Shown one piece after another: positions 1 through 5,090 of a DNA stretch of 5,090 nucleotides. The position numbers and the translations under genes were made by a program. This DNA is from Oscillospiraceae bacterium (GTDB taxonomy: Bacteria; Bacillota; Clostridia; Oscillospirales; UBA929). Each line of letters begins with the position of its first letter. The first letter of the stretch is position 1. Location: assembly GCA_031258665.1 (NCBI GenBank), contig JAIRML010000101.1:1-5090 (forward strand), written 5' to 3'. Below the pieces are notes generated by a model. The model ran no database searches. It was given only the letters and a program-made list of their open reading frames with translations, and had not been told where the DNA came from.

Positions 1-157
1 AACACAAGAGATTATCTCGCAACAAAAAAATTTGAATCTAAATAAAGTGTCGTAGTAGTGTTAGAAAACCCTGCGGAAAAGCAATCAGAGGCGCCAGCGG
101 TGAAATGGCGGCCCCACTCTAAAAACCGATAGTACCTTGTTGCCACGAAGCGGCAGC
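1..157. other. Intergenic stretch, no gene recognised
   Basis: No convincing coding region is seen on either strand. The only open frame of any length, a 65-codon minus-strand frame at 12-209, has no family resemblance and runs through the terminator hairpin. The first 60 bases are AT-rich. A weak GC-rich hairpin is possible at 92-110 (CGCCA pairing with TGGCG around a nine-base loop), but it has no T-tract and no clear role. The stretch lies downstream of the leftward gene and before whatever lies to the left of the window. Confidence 0.5.
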
Positions 158-208
158 AAAAAACAAGAATTTGGGTTGTGGGCTGCAAGGGCAGCCCACG
201 TTGGACCA
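158..208 (-). terminator. Probable intrinsic terminator of the leftward TM1266-like gene
   Basis: Read on the minus strand, a GC-rich 9-bp stem (GTGGGCTGC pairing with GCAGCCCAC, four-base loop, plus-strand 178-199) begins about 18 bases after the stop codon of the leftward gene. An outer TTGG/CCAA pairing (205-208 with 171-174) can extend it across an internal loop. A T-rich tract, ATTCTTGTTTTTT, follows at plus positions 170-158. Stem plus T-tract just past a stop codon is the form of a Rho-independent terminator. The tract is interrupted and begins some bases from the core stem, so efficiency is uncertain. The same stem is one copy of the repeat described at 179-204. Confidence 0.55.
179..204. 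repeat. Palindromic repeat, copy A
   Basis: The plus strand reads TGGGCTGCA, three bases, then GCAGCCCACGTTGG. A second copy at 938-963 has the same 9 + 3 + 14 layout and 13 of 14 identical bases in the right part. The arms pair into a hairpin, and the one difference within the stem is compensated (C183-G194 here, T942-A953 in copy B). This suggests a small REP-like dispersed intergenic repeat. Copy A appears to have been taken into the terminator of the leftward gene. Two copies in one window are suggestive only. Confidence 0.55.
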
Positions 209-216
209 AGAGGGTA

Positions 217-501
217 TCAGATCACCTCGCGGCCATGCATGGGGTGTATGTCGATCTCCGCTGTGGAGACGGCGGCTTTGACGGACACGTGCGGCAGCGC
301 GCCGAGGCGCCCCGTGAGTTGGTTGATCTCGTCCATGCTGCCGACCACAGTGAGGGAAATGAGCGCCAACGTACCCCCGTTGACCGGGATCCCCATACGA
401 CCCCACAGCAGGTGGTGGTGCTCAGACACGATGGTGTTGAATTCGACCTGTACCAGGGATGGGTGGTCCAAAATCGCGCTGATAACGGCGGCGCGCGCCA
501 T
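217..501 (-). CDS. TM1266-family putative iron-only hydrogenase system regulator
   Basis: This 94-residue protein resembles the TM1266 family, small ACT-like (ferredoxin-fold) proteins usually encoded near [FeFe]-hydrogenase maturation genes and named putative iron-only hydrogenase system regulators. The family hallmarks are visible in order: an N-terminal strand AAVISAIL (residues 4-11), the motif GRMGIP (34-39), the hydrophobic strand ALISLTVVG (46-54), a helix with DEINQLTGRLGALP (57-70), and VSVKAAVS (72-79). Family members usually end near here, so residues 80-94, rich in His and acidic residues, form a short extra tail. The molecular role of the family is poorly established; the regulator label rests on gene context. 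The start at 501 is supported by an extended Shine-Dalgarno (AAGGGTGAT) ending five bases upstream and by the family's usual N-terminus. It has its own consensus promoter and a probable terminator, so it may be monocistronic. No hydrogenase gene is visible in the window. Confidence 0.82.
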   Translation of the reverse strand: MARAAVISAILDHPSLVQVEFNTIVSEHHHLLWGRMGIPVNGGTLALISLTVVGSMDEINQLTGRLGALPHVSVKAAVSTAEIDIHPMHGREVI

Positions 502-506
502 GGCGC

Positions 507-548
507 ATCACCCTTTCTCCGGACGCGCCGGAAAGGATTTCCCCTTTC
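507..548 (-). promoter_or_regulatory. Leader with mutually exclusive hairpins over the RBS of the TM1266-like gene
   Basis: On the minus strand the segment CCTTTC (plus 536-531) has two possible partners. It can pair with the upstream GAAAGG (548-543, six-base loop), giving a 6-bp hairpin that leaves the ribosome site free. Alternatively CCTTT and CCGG (536-528) pair with CCGG and AAAGG (522-512) around a five-base loop with a two-base bulge. This second hairpin takes up the upstream part of the Shine-Dalgarno sequence (AAGGGTGAT, 515-507). Switching between the two would change ribosome access. The complementarity is directly visible; a regulatory role is inference, and no known riboswitch class was recognised. 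Confidence 0.4.
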
Positions 549-593
549 ATGGGTCCTTCGGGATCTCTCACTCTTGCAACTCTCGCAGACATC

Positions 594-622
594 ATCATAT
601 GCCATTCACGTGCACTTGTCAA
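594..622 (-). promoter_or_regulatory. Sigma-A type promoter for the TM1266-like gene
   Basis: The minus strand shows TTGACA (plus 622-617), exactly 17 bases, then TATGAT (599-594). This is a perfect -35 and a one-mismatch -10 at ideal spacing for the housekeeping sigma factor. Transcription would start near 586-588, giving a leader of about 85 bases before the start codon at 501. Confidence 0.75.
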
Positions 623-686
623 GCGTCTCCGGTATGCGGGCGCAAATAGTTGATTTTAATGCAAAAATATAATAAACGAGGGCCTT

Positions 687-736
687 TATACTGAATATTG
701 TGTCATTGCCAAAGCAATGACACAATATTCAGTATA
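687..736. repeat. Perfect 23-bp inverted repeat with 4-base loop
   Basis: Bases 687-709 are the exact reverse complement of 714-736, separated by CAAA. The arms are AT-rich (7 G/C of 23), begin TATACTGAAT, and carry TGTCATTGC next to the loop. The element lies between the -35 boxes of the two divergent promoters, about 65 bases from the leftward one and 50 from the rightward one. No T-tract follows directly on either strand, so a simple terminator is unlikely. The outermost TA on each side would also fit a very small MITE-like insertion with a TA target duplication. A protein-binding operator or a cruciform are other options. Confidence 0.85.
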
Positions 737-786
737 TCCAATCCGTTCCCTAGCTTTTTTGCAGTGGAATCATAGTTGTCCATCGC

Positions 787-816
787 TTGACAGAGGGGAT
801 GGGAATCATATATAAT
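787..816 (+). promoter_or_regulatory. Sigma-A type promoter for the GH3 gene
   Basis: TTGACA at 787-792 and TATAAT at 811-816 are both perfect consensus hexamers, with an 18-base spacer. The predicted transcription start is near 823, giving a leader of roughly 170 bases before the start codon at 992. Such a strong core promoter suggests that control, if any, comes from a repressor or from the structured leader. The surrounding TA-rich sequence allows neighbouring -10 registers. Confidence 0.75.
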
Positions 817-872
817 ATATAAAAAAGAAAGCATAATTTCTGTAAAATCTATGCAAGCCCATGTCGGGGGGC

Positions 873-902
873 CCGTGCCGGACGGAGAGCGGCGCGGCTT
901 TT
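873..902 (+). promoter_or_regulatory. GC-rich leader hairpin with short T-run (possible attenuator)
   Basis: CCGTGCCG (873-880) can pair with CGGCGCGG (890-897) in an 8-bp stem with one G-U pair and a nine-base loop, followed by CTTTT (898-902). It lies inside the predicted leader of the rightward gene, about 50 bases after the expected transcription start. The T-run is only four bases, so it would be a weak terminator or pause site. No alternative antiterminator pairing was found by eye. Confidence 0.3.
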
Positions 903-937
903 GGTGTGGGATTTTGCGGACTGGCGGCGTTCCAACA

Positions 938-963
938 TGGGTTGCATCTGCAACCCACGTTGG
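938..963. repeat. Palindromic repeat, copy B
   Basis: The plus strand reads TGGGTTGCA, three bases, then GCAACCCACGTTGG, matching copy A (179-204) in layout and in 13 of 14 bases of the right part. Here the palindrome is longer: 932-946 pairs with 949-963 over 15 positions with a single mismatch (A937 opposite C958) and a two-base loop. It lies in the leader of the rightward gene and ends 11 bases before the ribosome binding site, where it could form a stable RNA hairpin. Confidence 0.6.
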
Positions 964-974
964 CAAACGAAGAG

Positions 975-991
975 AAGGGTGATGAAAACGC
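975..991 (+). promoter_or_regulatory. Ribosome binding site deciding the GH3 start
   Basis: AAGGGTGAT (975-983) matches the extended anti-Shine-Dalgarno complement AAGGAGGTGAT except for a two-base gap, and lies eight bases before ATG 992. A nearer ATG at 982 is inside the Shine-Dalgarno and in another frame that stops at 1089. ATG 1001 is in frame but would shorten the basic N-region of the signal peptide. Start 992 is therefore preferred. Confidence 0.65.
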
Positions 992-3900
992 ATGAAGCAG
1001 ATGAGAAAACGGGGCCGGCGCTTGCTGGCGGGGGTCCTCGGGTTCGCGCTGTTGGCGGCGGCGGTACCGGTTCCCGTCACGTTGGCTGAGGCGCTGCCCG
1101 GACTGGCGGATTTGAGCCGCCAAGCGGCGGCCGAAGGCATGGTGCTGCTCGAAAACCCGGTGCTGGCGAGCGTGGAGAACGCCACAGGCCGCGTGCTGCC
1201 CATCGGCGGCGGGCAGACCATTTCCGTATTTGGGCGCGCCCAGGCCAACTACTACAAGAGTGGGACAGGTTCCGGCGGCGCCGTCAGGGTGGACCATGTC
1301 ACCGGTATCCTCGAGGCGCTGCGCGCCAGCCCCTATGTGCGCGTCAACGAGGATCTGGCCGGCATTTACGCCGATTGGGTGCGGACGCATCCCTTTGACG
1401 ACGGCGGCGGCGGTTGGGCGGCCGAACCATGGTCGCAGGCCGAGATGCCGCTGACGGACGAAGTGGTGAGCGCCGCGCGGGCCCAGTCGGGGGCAGCTGT
1501 GGTCATCATCGGTCGCACGGCGGGCGAGGACAAGGACAACACCAACACAAAGGGCGCCTACCAGTTGGCGGACCTCGAGGTGGAGATGCTTAACAAGGTC
1601 CACGCAGCCTTTGACAGGGTGGTGGTGGTACTGAACGTCGGCAATGTCATCGATATGGCGTGGGTGAAGAACTACCCGAAGGCGGCCGTTTTGTACGCGT
1701 GGCAGGGCGGCATGGAGGGCGGCAGCGCCGTGGCCGACGTGCTCACAGGCGATGTCACGCCCAGCGGGAAGCTGAGCGACACCATTGCGGTCGCGATCGG
1801 CGACTACCCCTCCCACGGGACTTTTGAGGGCAAGACCAAATTTGGCAGCACCGGGAGTTCGTTGAACACGCGGATCTTCTACGCGGAGGATATCTATGTG
1901 GGCTACCGCTATTTTGAGACATTCGCGCCAGAAAAGGTTCTCTACCCATTCGGGTTCGGCCTTTCGTACACGACGTTCGACATCTCTGTCGACGCCGTGA
2001 CATACACGGACGAGACTGTCGCAGTCGAGGTGACTGTGACAAATACGGGTGCGGTCAAGGGCAAAGAGGTCGTGCAGGTGTATTACAGCGCGCCCCAGGG
2101 CCAGCTCGGCAAACCCGCCAGAGAACTGGCGGCTTTTGCGAAGACCGGCGTGCTGCCGCCGGGCGGGCGGCAACAACTCACAATCTCCTATCGGGTCGCG
2201 GACATGGCCTCCTACGACGACGGCGGGTACACGGGTCATGAGTCCGCCTACGTGCTGGAGGCGGGCGATTACGGGATCTATGTGGGCAACAGCGTCCGGC
2301 ACGCCGCTCTTGCGGGCACCTACGCGCAGAGCGCGCTGCGGGTCACGCAGCAGCTGCAGGAGGTCCTGCCGCCTGTGGAGGCTTTCAAGCGGATGAAGCC
2401 GCAGGCCGGCGAGGACGGCGCCTACTCCGTTGTGGCCCAAGATGTGCCCTATACGGCGCAGGAGGCGGCGCAGGCGAACCTCAACGCGCGGATCGCCGAC
2501 AACCGCCCGGCTGCCCTCCCGCAGACGGCGGCCAAAGATCACAAGCTCATCGACGTCTACAACGGCGATGTCACGGTGGACGAATTCGTCGCCCAATTCA
2601 CAAACGCCGATCTGTCGGCCGTGGTGCTCGGCGAGGGGATGAACAGCACCAAGGTGACGCTGGGCACGGCGTCCGCGTTTGGCGGGGTGACAAACTCCCT
2701 GCTCTCGCTCGGTCTCCCGATCGCCGCCGCCGCGGACGGCCCTTCCGGTATCCGCATGGAGGTCGGTATGCAGTACGCGACCAGCCTCCCGAACGGCACC
2801 CTGCTGGCCTGCACCTGGAATCTGGAACTGATCGAGCGCCTGAGCGACCTGTGGGGCCGCGAGATGCTGCTCAACAAGATCGACACGATCCTGGGGCCGG
2901 GCGTCAACATCCACAGACATCCGCTGAATGGGCGCAACTTCGAGTATTTTTCCGAGGATCCGCTTCTGACAGGCACGATGGCGGCGTCCATGGCCAACGG
3001 CATCCAAAAACACGGGCCGACCCCCACCATCAAGCACTACGCCGCCAACAATCAAGAGGCCAGCCGACATTATGTCCACTCGGTGGTGTCGGAACGGGCG
3101 CTCCGCGAGATCTATCTCAAAGGCTATGAGATCGCGGTGAAGAGCGGCCATGTGCGCTCTGTCATGACATCGTACAACCCGATCAACGGTCTGTGGACCG
3201 CCGGCAGCTACGATCTCAACACCACGGTCCTGCGCAACGAGTGGGGGTTCGATGGGATCGTCATGACCGACTGGTGGGCCAAGATGAACGAATCCATCTA
3301 TGCCGCGTACAGCGACACCAACACGCGGGCCATGGTCCGCGCGCAAAACGACCTGTACATGGTGGTGGACAACAACACGGCGGGCAGCTGTTCGCGCTTT
3401 AACAACAACATGGGCTACATCGCAGACGGGTCTCTCACGGTCGGAGAGCTGCAGCGCTCCGCGAAGAATATCACCAAGTTCCTGTTAAAGAGCCCCGCCT
3501 TTGCGCGGACGGCCGGTGTCCCGGTTGTGCCGAGCTATACGCGGGGCGAGGACTGGTTTGCGGTGGAGGACAACCTCCCCTCACTGGATCCCAAAGTGAC
3601 GGAGATCACGGTGGGCGGCAAGAGGATCACCACCTTCAATCCTCTGATTCTGGACTACAAAGTCTACACCAACAAGGAGATCCGCGGCGGCGCGTACCCC
3701 ACGGTGGCCGCTGTGCCCGGGGAGGGTGTGGCGATCTCTGTGTCGCAGGCGACCGCCGACCGGCCCGCCGCCGTGATCACGGCCTCTGCCGGCGGGTTTG
3801 AGCGGATCTACAAAGTCATCTTCACCGACGAGGAGGGGCTCGTCCCCATCTTGGAAAATCCGAGTTATGCGCACCTGGCCGGCATCTTCTTAGACGGCGA

Positions 3901-5090
3901 GGCGCTGGAAGACTTCGAGCCCACAAAACTGCGCTATTCGGTGGGGTGGGAAAACCGGACGATGCCCGCCGTCACGGCGGTGCCCATCGACGGCGCGCAG
4001 ATCTTGAGCATTGTGTCCGACGCCGCTTCCGCCGCCGTGACCATTCGGTGCGCCAGCACAGATCAGGTCAATGTCTATGTGGTGAAGTTCGGCGCGTACC
4101 CGCGCAGCGACGAATTTGATACGACCGAGATGAAGTCGTTTTGGGCTGTCAACACCGACACGGCGGGCAGCGGGGAAACCGCCGCCAACTGGTCGCTGAC
4201 CGCCGCCCCGGGCGCCTTGCGCGTCACGGCGGAGCGCGGCGACTTCTGGACGACGCACAACGATCTCAAAAACTTCTTCCAGCAGGAGGCCTTTGGCGAT
4301 TGGGAGGCCACCACCAAGGTCACAATCAACAAAGTGCCAAACGCCAATTATAACGGGCTCGGTGTCGTGGCGTTCCAAGACGTAGACAACTATGTCTGGC
4401 TCAAGTACGAGTACAGCAGCCAGCGGCTCATCGGCCTCGTGAAAGAGGACGGCGCCGCGGAACCGGTTTCCTTCGGCGCGCTGACGTCCGCCCAGATCAC
4501 CGACCTGATCGGCGACAACCTGACACTCTACCTGCGTCTGAAAAAGATCGGCGACGTGTACACCGGCTCGATCGGCGTCGACGGCGTCAACTTCACCGTA
4601 CTGGGGTCTGTCGCGGCCGCCTATTCTGAGCCGAAGTTCGGCCTGCTCTGTTCCCACGGCAGCGTCTCAAACACCGTCGGGTCGTTCTACGCCGATTACG
4701 ACTATGTCCGGTTTGACCGCGAGGCCCTGCCTGCCGCCGCCGATGTCGGCGCCGACACCAAGCTGAAGCTGGCCGCCACGGAGCCGGCCCTGCTGACGCC
4801 GCGCATCACCCCGGTCGCCTCGGACGACACGGACGGCGGCCAAAGCTACACCAATTGCAGCAGCGGGGAGGCCCTGGCATACCGGCTGAACATCCAGGAG
4901 CGCGGGACATACAAGCTGTCGGCGCGCATCAAATCCAGCGCGTCGGAAGTCGCCCAGATGTCGTTCTCGCTCTACGTCGACGACACCTATCTCGGCGCGT
5001 TTTCCACCACGAGCACCGGCGGCCGCTGGGTCACATTGTCGCGGGACGTCGAATTGGCACAGGGCGTTCACACACTCCGGATCGCGTTTG
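992..5090 (+). CDS. Secreted multi-modular reversed-order GH3 beta-glycosidase (3' end beyond window)
   Basis: The frame is open from 992 to the window edge: 1366 codons without a stop. Residues 1-34 form a signal peptide (basic RKRGRR, hydrophobic core, cleavage likely after VTLA or AEA). Residues 35-325 are the GH3 alpha/beta sandwich (AAAEGMVLLEN, GSGGAV, QGGMEGGSAVADVLTG, SGKLSDTI, YPFGFGLSYTTF), with E179 in GRTAGEDKDN as probable acid/base. Residues 330-445 are the fibronectin-III-like domain. Residues 515-838 are the catalytic TIM barrel: D582 in DGPSGIR, R648 in NGRNFEYFSEDP, K681-H682 in KHYAANNQE, and nucleophile D760 in GFDGIVMTDWW. Residues 868-947 and 959-1035 look like cadherin-like/Ig-like beta-sandwiches, 1040-1244 like a concanavalin A-like domain (as on GH43 xylosidases), and 1260 onward like a CBM6 module cut by the window. 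The sandwich-before-barrel order is known from Butyrivibrio and Ruminococcus beta-glucosidases. The protein probably hydrolyses beta-linked gluco- or xylo-oligosaccharides outside the cell; exact specificity and any cell-surface anchor cannot be seen. Confidence 0.93.
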   Translation, partial: MKQMRKRGRRLLAGVLGFALLAAAVPVPVTLAEALPGLADLSRQAAAEGMVLLENPVLASVENATGRVLPIGGGQTISVFGRAQANYYKSGTGSGGAVRVDHVTGILEALRASPYVRVNEDLAGIYADWVRTHPFDDGGGGWAAEPWSQAEMPLTDEVVSAARAQSGAAVVIIGRTAGEDKDNTNTKGAYQLADLEVEMLNKVHAAFDRVVVVLNVGNVIDMAWVKNYPKAAVLYAWQGGMEGGSAVADVLTGDVTPSGKLSDTIAVAIGDYPSHGTFEGKTKFGSTGSSLNTRIFYAEDIYVGYRYFETFAPEKVLYPFGFGLSYTTFDISVDAVTYTDETVAVEVTVTNTGAVKGKEVVQVYYSAPQGQLGKPARELAAFAKTGVLPPGGRQQLTISYRVADMASYDDGGYTGHESAYVLEAGDYGIYVGNSVRHAALAGTYAQSALRVTQQLQEVLPPVEAFKRMKPQAGEDGAYSVVAQDVPYTAQEAAQANLNARIADNRPAALPQTAAKDHKLIDVYNGDVTVDEFVAQFTNADLSAVVLGEGMNSTKVTLGTASAFGGVTNSLLSLGLPIAAAADGPSGIRMEVGMQYATSLPNGTLLACTWNLELIERLSDLWGREMLLNKIDTILGPGVNIHRHPLNGRNFEYFSEDPLLTGTMAASMANGIQKHGPTPTIKHYAANNQEASRHYVHSVVSERALREIYLKGYEIAVKSGHVRSVMTSYNPINGLWTAGSYDLNTTVLRNEWGFDGIVMTDWWAKMNESIYAAYSDTNTRAMVRAQNDLYMVVDNNTAGSCSRFNNNMGYIADGSLTVGELQRSAKNITKFLLKSPAFARTAGVPVVPSYTRGEDWFAVEDNLPSLDPKVTEITVGGKRITTFNPLILDYKVYTNKEIRGGAYPTVAAVPGEGVAISVSQATADRPAAVITASAGGFERIYKVIFTDEEGLVPILENPSYAHLAGIFLDGEALEDFEPTKLRYSVGWENRTMPAVTAVPIDGAQILSIVSDAASAAVTIRCASTDQVNVYVVKFGAYPRSDEFDTTEMKSFWAVNTDTAGSGETAANWSLTAAPGALRVTAERGDFWTTHNDLKNFFQQEAFGDWEATTKVTINKVPNANYNGLGVVAFQDVDNYVWLKYEYSSQRLIGLVKEDGAAEPVSFGALTSAQITDLIGDNLTLYLRLKKIGDVYTGSIGVDGVNFTVLGSVAAAYSEPKFGLLCSHGSVSNTVGSFYADYDYVRFDREALPAAADVGADTKLKLAATEPALLTPRITPVASDDTDGGQSYTNCSSGEALAYRLNIQERGTYKLSARIKSSASEVAQMSFSLYVDDTYLGAFSTTSTGGRWVTLSRDVELAQGVHTLRIAF

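Larger units (their letters stand above)
502..991. other. Divergent intergenic region between the two genes
   Basis: These 490 bases carry no supported gene. They hold the leftward leader (502 to about 587), the leftward promoter (594-622), an AT-rich stretch, a perfect 23-bp-arm palindrome (687-736), the rightward promoter (787-816), and a leader of about 170 bases for the rightward gene with two hairpins. The sharp fall in GC at about 650-850, compared with GC-rich sequence on both sides, fits non-coding regulatory DNA. Short open frames crossing it have no recognisable family and run through these signals. Confidence 0.7.

Noticed and set aside
551..566. UUCG-type hairpin on the plus strand (TCC TTCG GGA)
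   Set aside because: No gene is transcribed rightward into it, no T-tract follows, and on the strand actually transcribed the outer pairs become mismatches.
137..672. Plus-strand open frames at 137-649 and 178-672 and the minus-strand frame at 222-605
   Set aside because: They overlap the TM1266-like gene in other frames, cross its promoter and terminator, and show no family resemblance.
687..736. The long palindrome as a bidirectional intrinsic terminator or a catabolite-repression (cre) site
   Set aside because: No T-tract adjoins either arm, the stem is AT-rich, the two genes are divergent so nothing needs terminating there, and the centre lacks the CG core of a cre site.
901..1089. Small plus-strand frame starting with TTG at 901 or ATG at 982 and overlapping the GH3 start
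   Set aside because: ATG 982 lies inside the Shine-Dalgarno of the GH3 gene, the upstream part reads through the repeat hairpin, and the product has no recognisable family. A leader peptide was considered, but nothing in its codons suggests attenuation.
806..3346. 846-codon open frame on the minus strand antisense to the GH3 gene
   Set aside because: It is an antisense shadow of a GC-rich gene. The plus-strand frame carries all GH3 motifs, while the minus-strand product is rich in Arg/His/Gly with no recognisable domain and also runs into the AT-rich promoter region.
992..3520. Reversed GH3 domain order as an assembly or rearrangement artefact
   Set aside because: The reading frame is continuous through both domains, motif spacing matches known reversed-order enzymes, and there is a proper signal peptide and ribosome site at the front.
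3890..5071. Minus-strand open frames at 3890-4657 and 4667-5071
   Set aside because: They lie opposite the continuous plus-strand frame encoding the ConA-like and CBM6-like modules, have low-complexity composition, and show no recognisable family.
1..5090. CRISPR arrays, tRNA or rRNA genes, transposase genes
   Set aside because: No regularly spaced direct repeats, cloverleaf-like sequence, rRNA signature or transposase motif was seen on either strand.

Overview
The window looks like part of a GC-rich anaerobic Clostridia chromosome, probably an Oscillospiraceae/Ruminococcaceae-type fibre degrader. This is inferred from three things. Both genes have Shine-Dalgarno sequences of the extended AAGG..GGTGAT type. 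One gene is a small putative [FeFe]-hydrogenase-system regulator. The other is a large secreted multi-domain family 3 glycoside hydrolase of the reversed-domain type known from Butyrivibrio and Ruminococcus. Coding DNA is GC-rich with mostly G/C third positions, while the intergenic DNA around 650-850 is strongly AT-rich. The species cannot be named from this window.

Layout. Bases 1-157 hold no recognisable gene. Bases 158-208 carry a hairpin plus T-tract that probably terminates the leftward gene. A 94-residue TM1266-family protein is encoded on the minus strand at 217-501. Bases 502-991 are a divergent intergenic region. From left to right it contains: a leader with two mutually exclusive hairpins, one of which covers the leftward ribosome binding site; a TTGACA-17-TATGAT leftward promoter; a perfect 23-bp palindrome at 687-736; a TTGACA-18-TATAAT rightward promoter; a GC-rich leader hairpin with a short T-run; and a second copy of a palindromic repeat that also occurs at 179-204. 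From 992 to the window end runs one uninterrupted rightward reading frame (1366 codons, no stop reached).

The rightward protein has a signal peptide, then the GH3 C-terminal alpha/beta sandwich, a fibronectin-III-like domain, the catalytic GH3 TIM barrel, two cadherin-like/Ig-like beta-sandwiches, a concanavalin A-like domain and the start of a CBM6-like carbohydrate-binding module. It is probably a secreted beta-glycosidase that attacks plant polysaccharide or oligosaccharides outside the cell. The leftward protein belongs to a family tied to hydrogenase maturation, so the two divergent genes may both serve fermentative growth. They are not obviously one pathway, and their shared intergenic region is the only direct link.

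The most interesting points are regulatory. The two repeat copies differ by a compensating base-pair change (C-G versus T-A) at constant spacing. The leader of the small gene can form alternative hairpins. The long palindrome lies between the two promoters.
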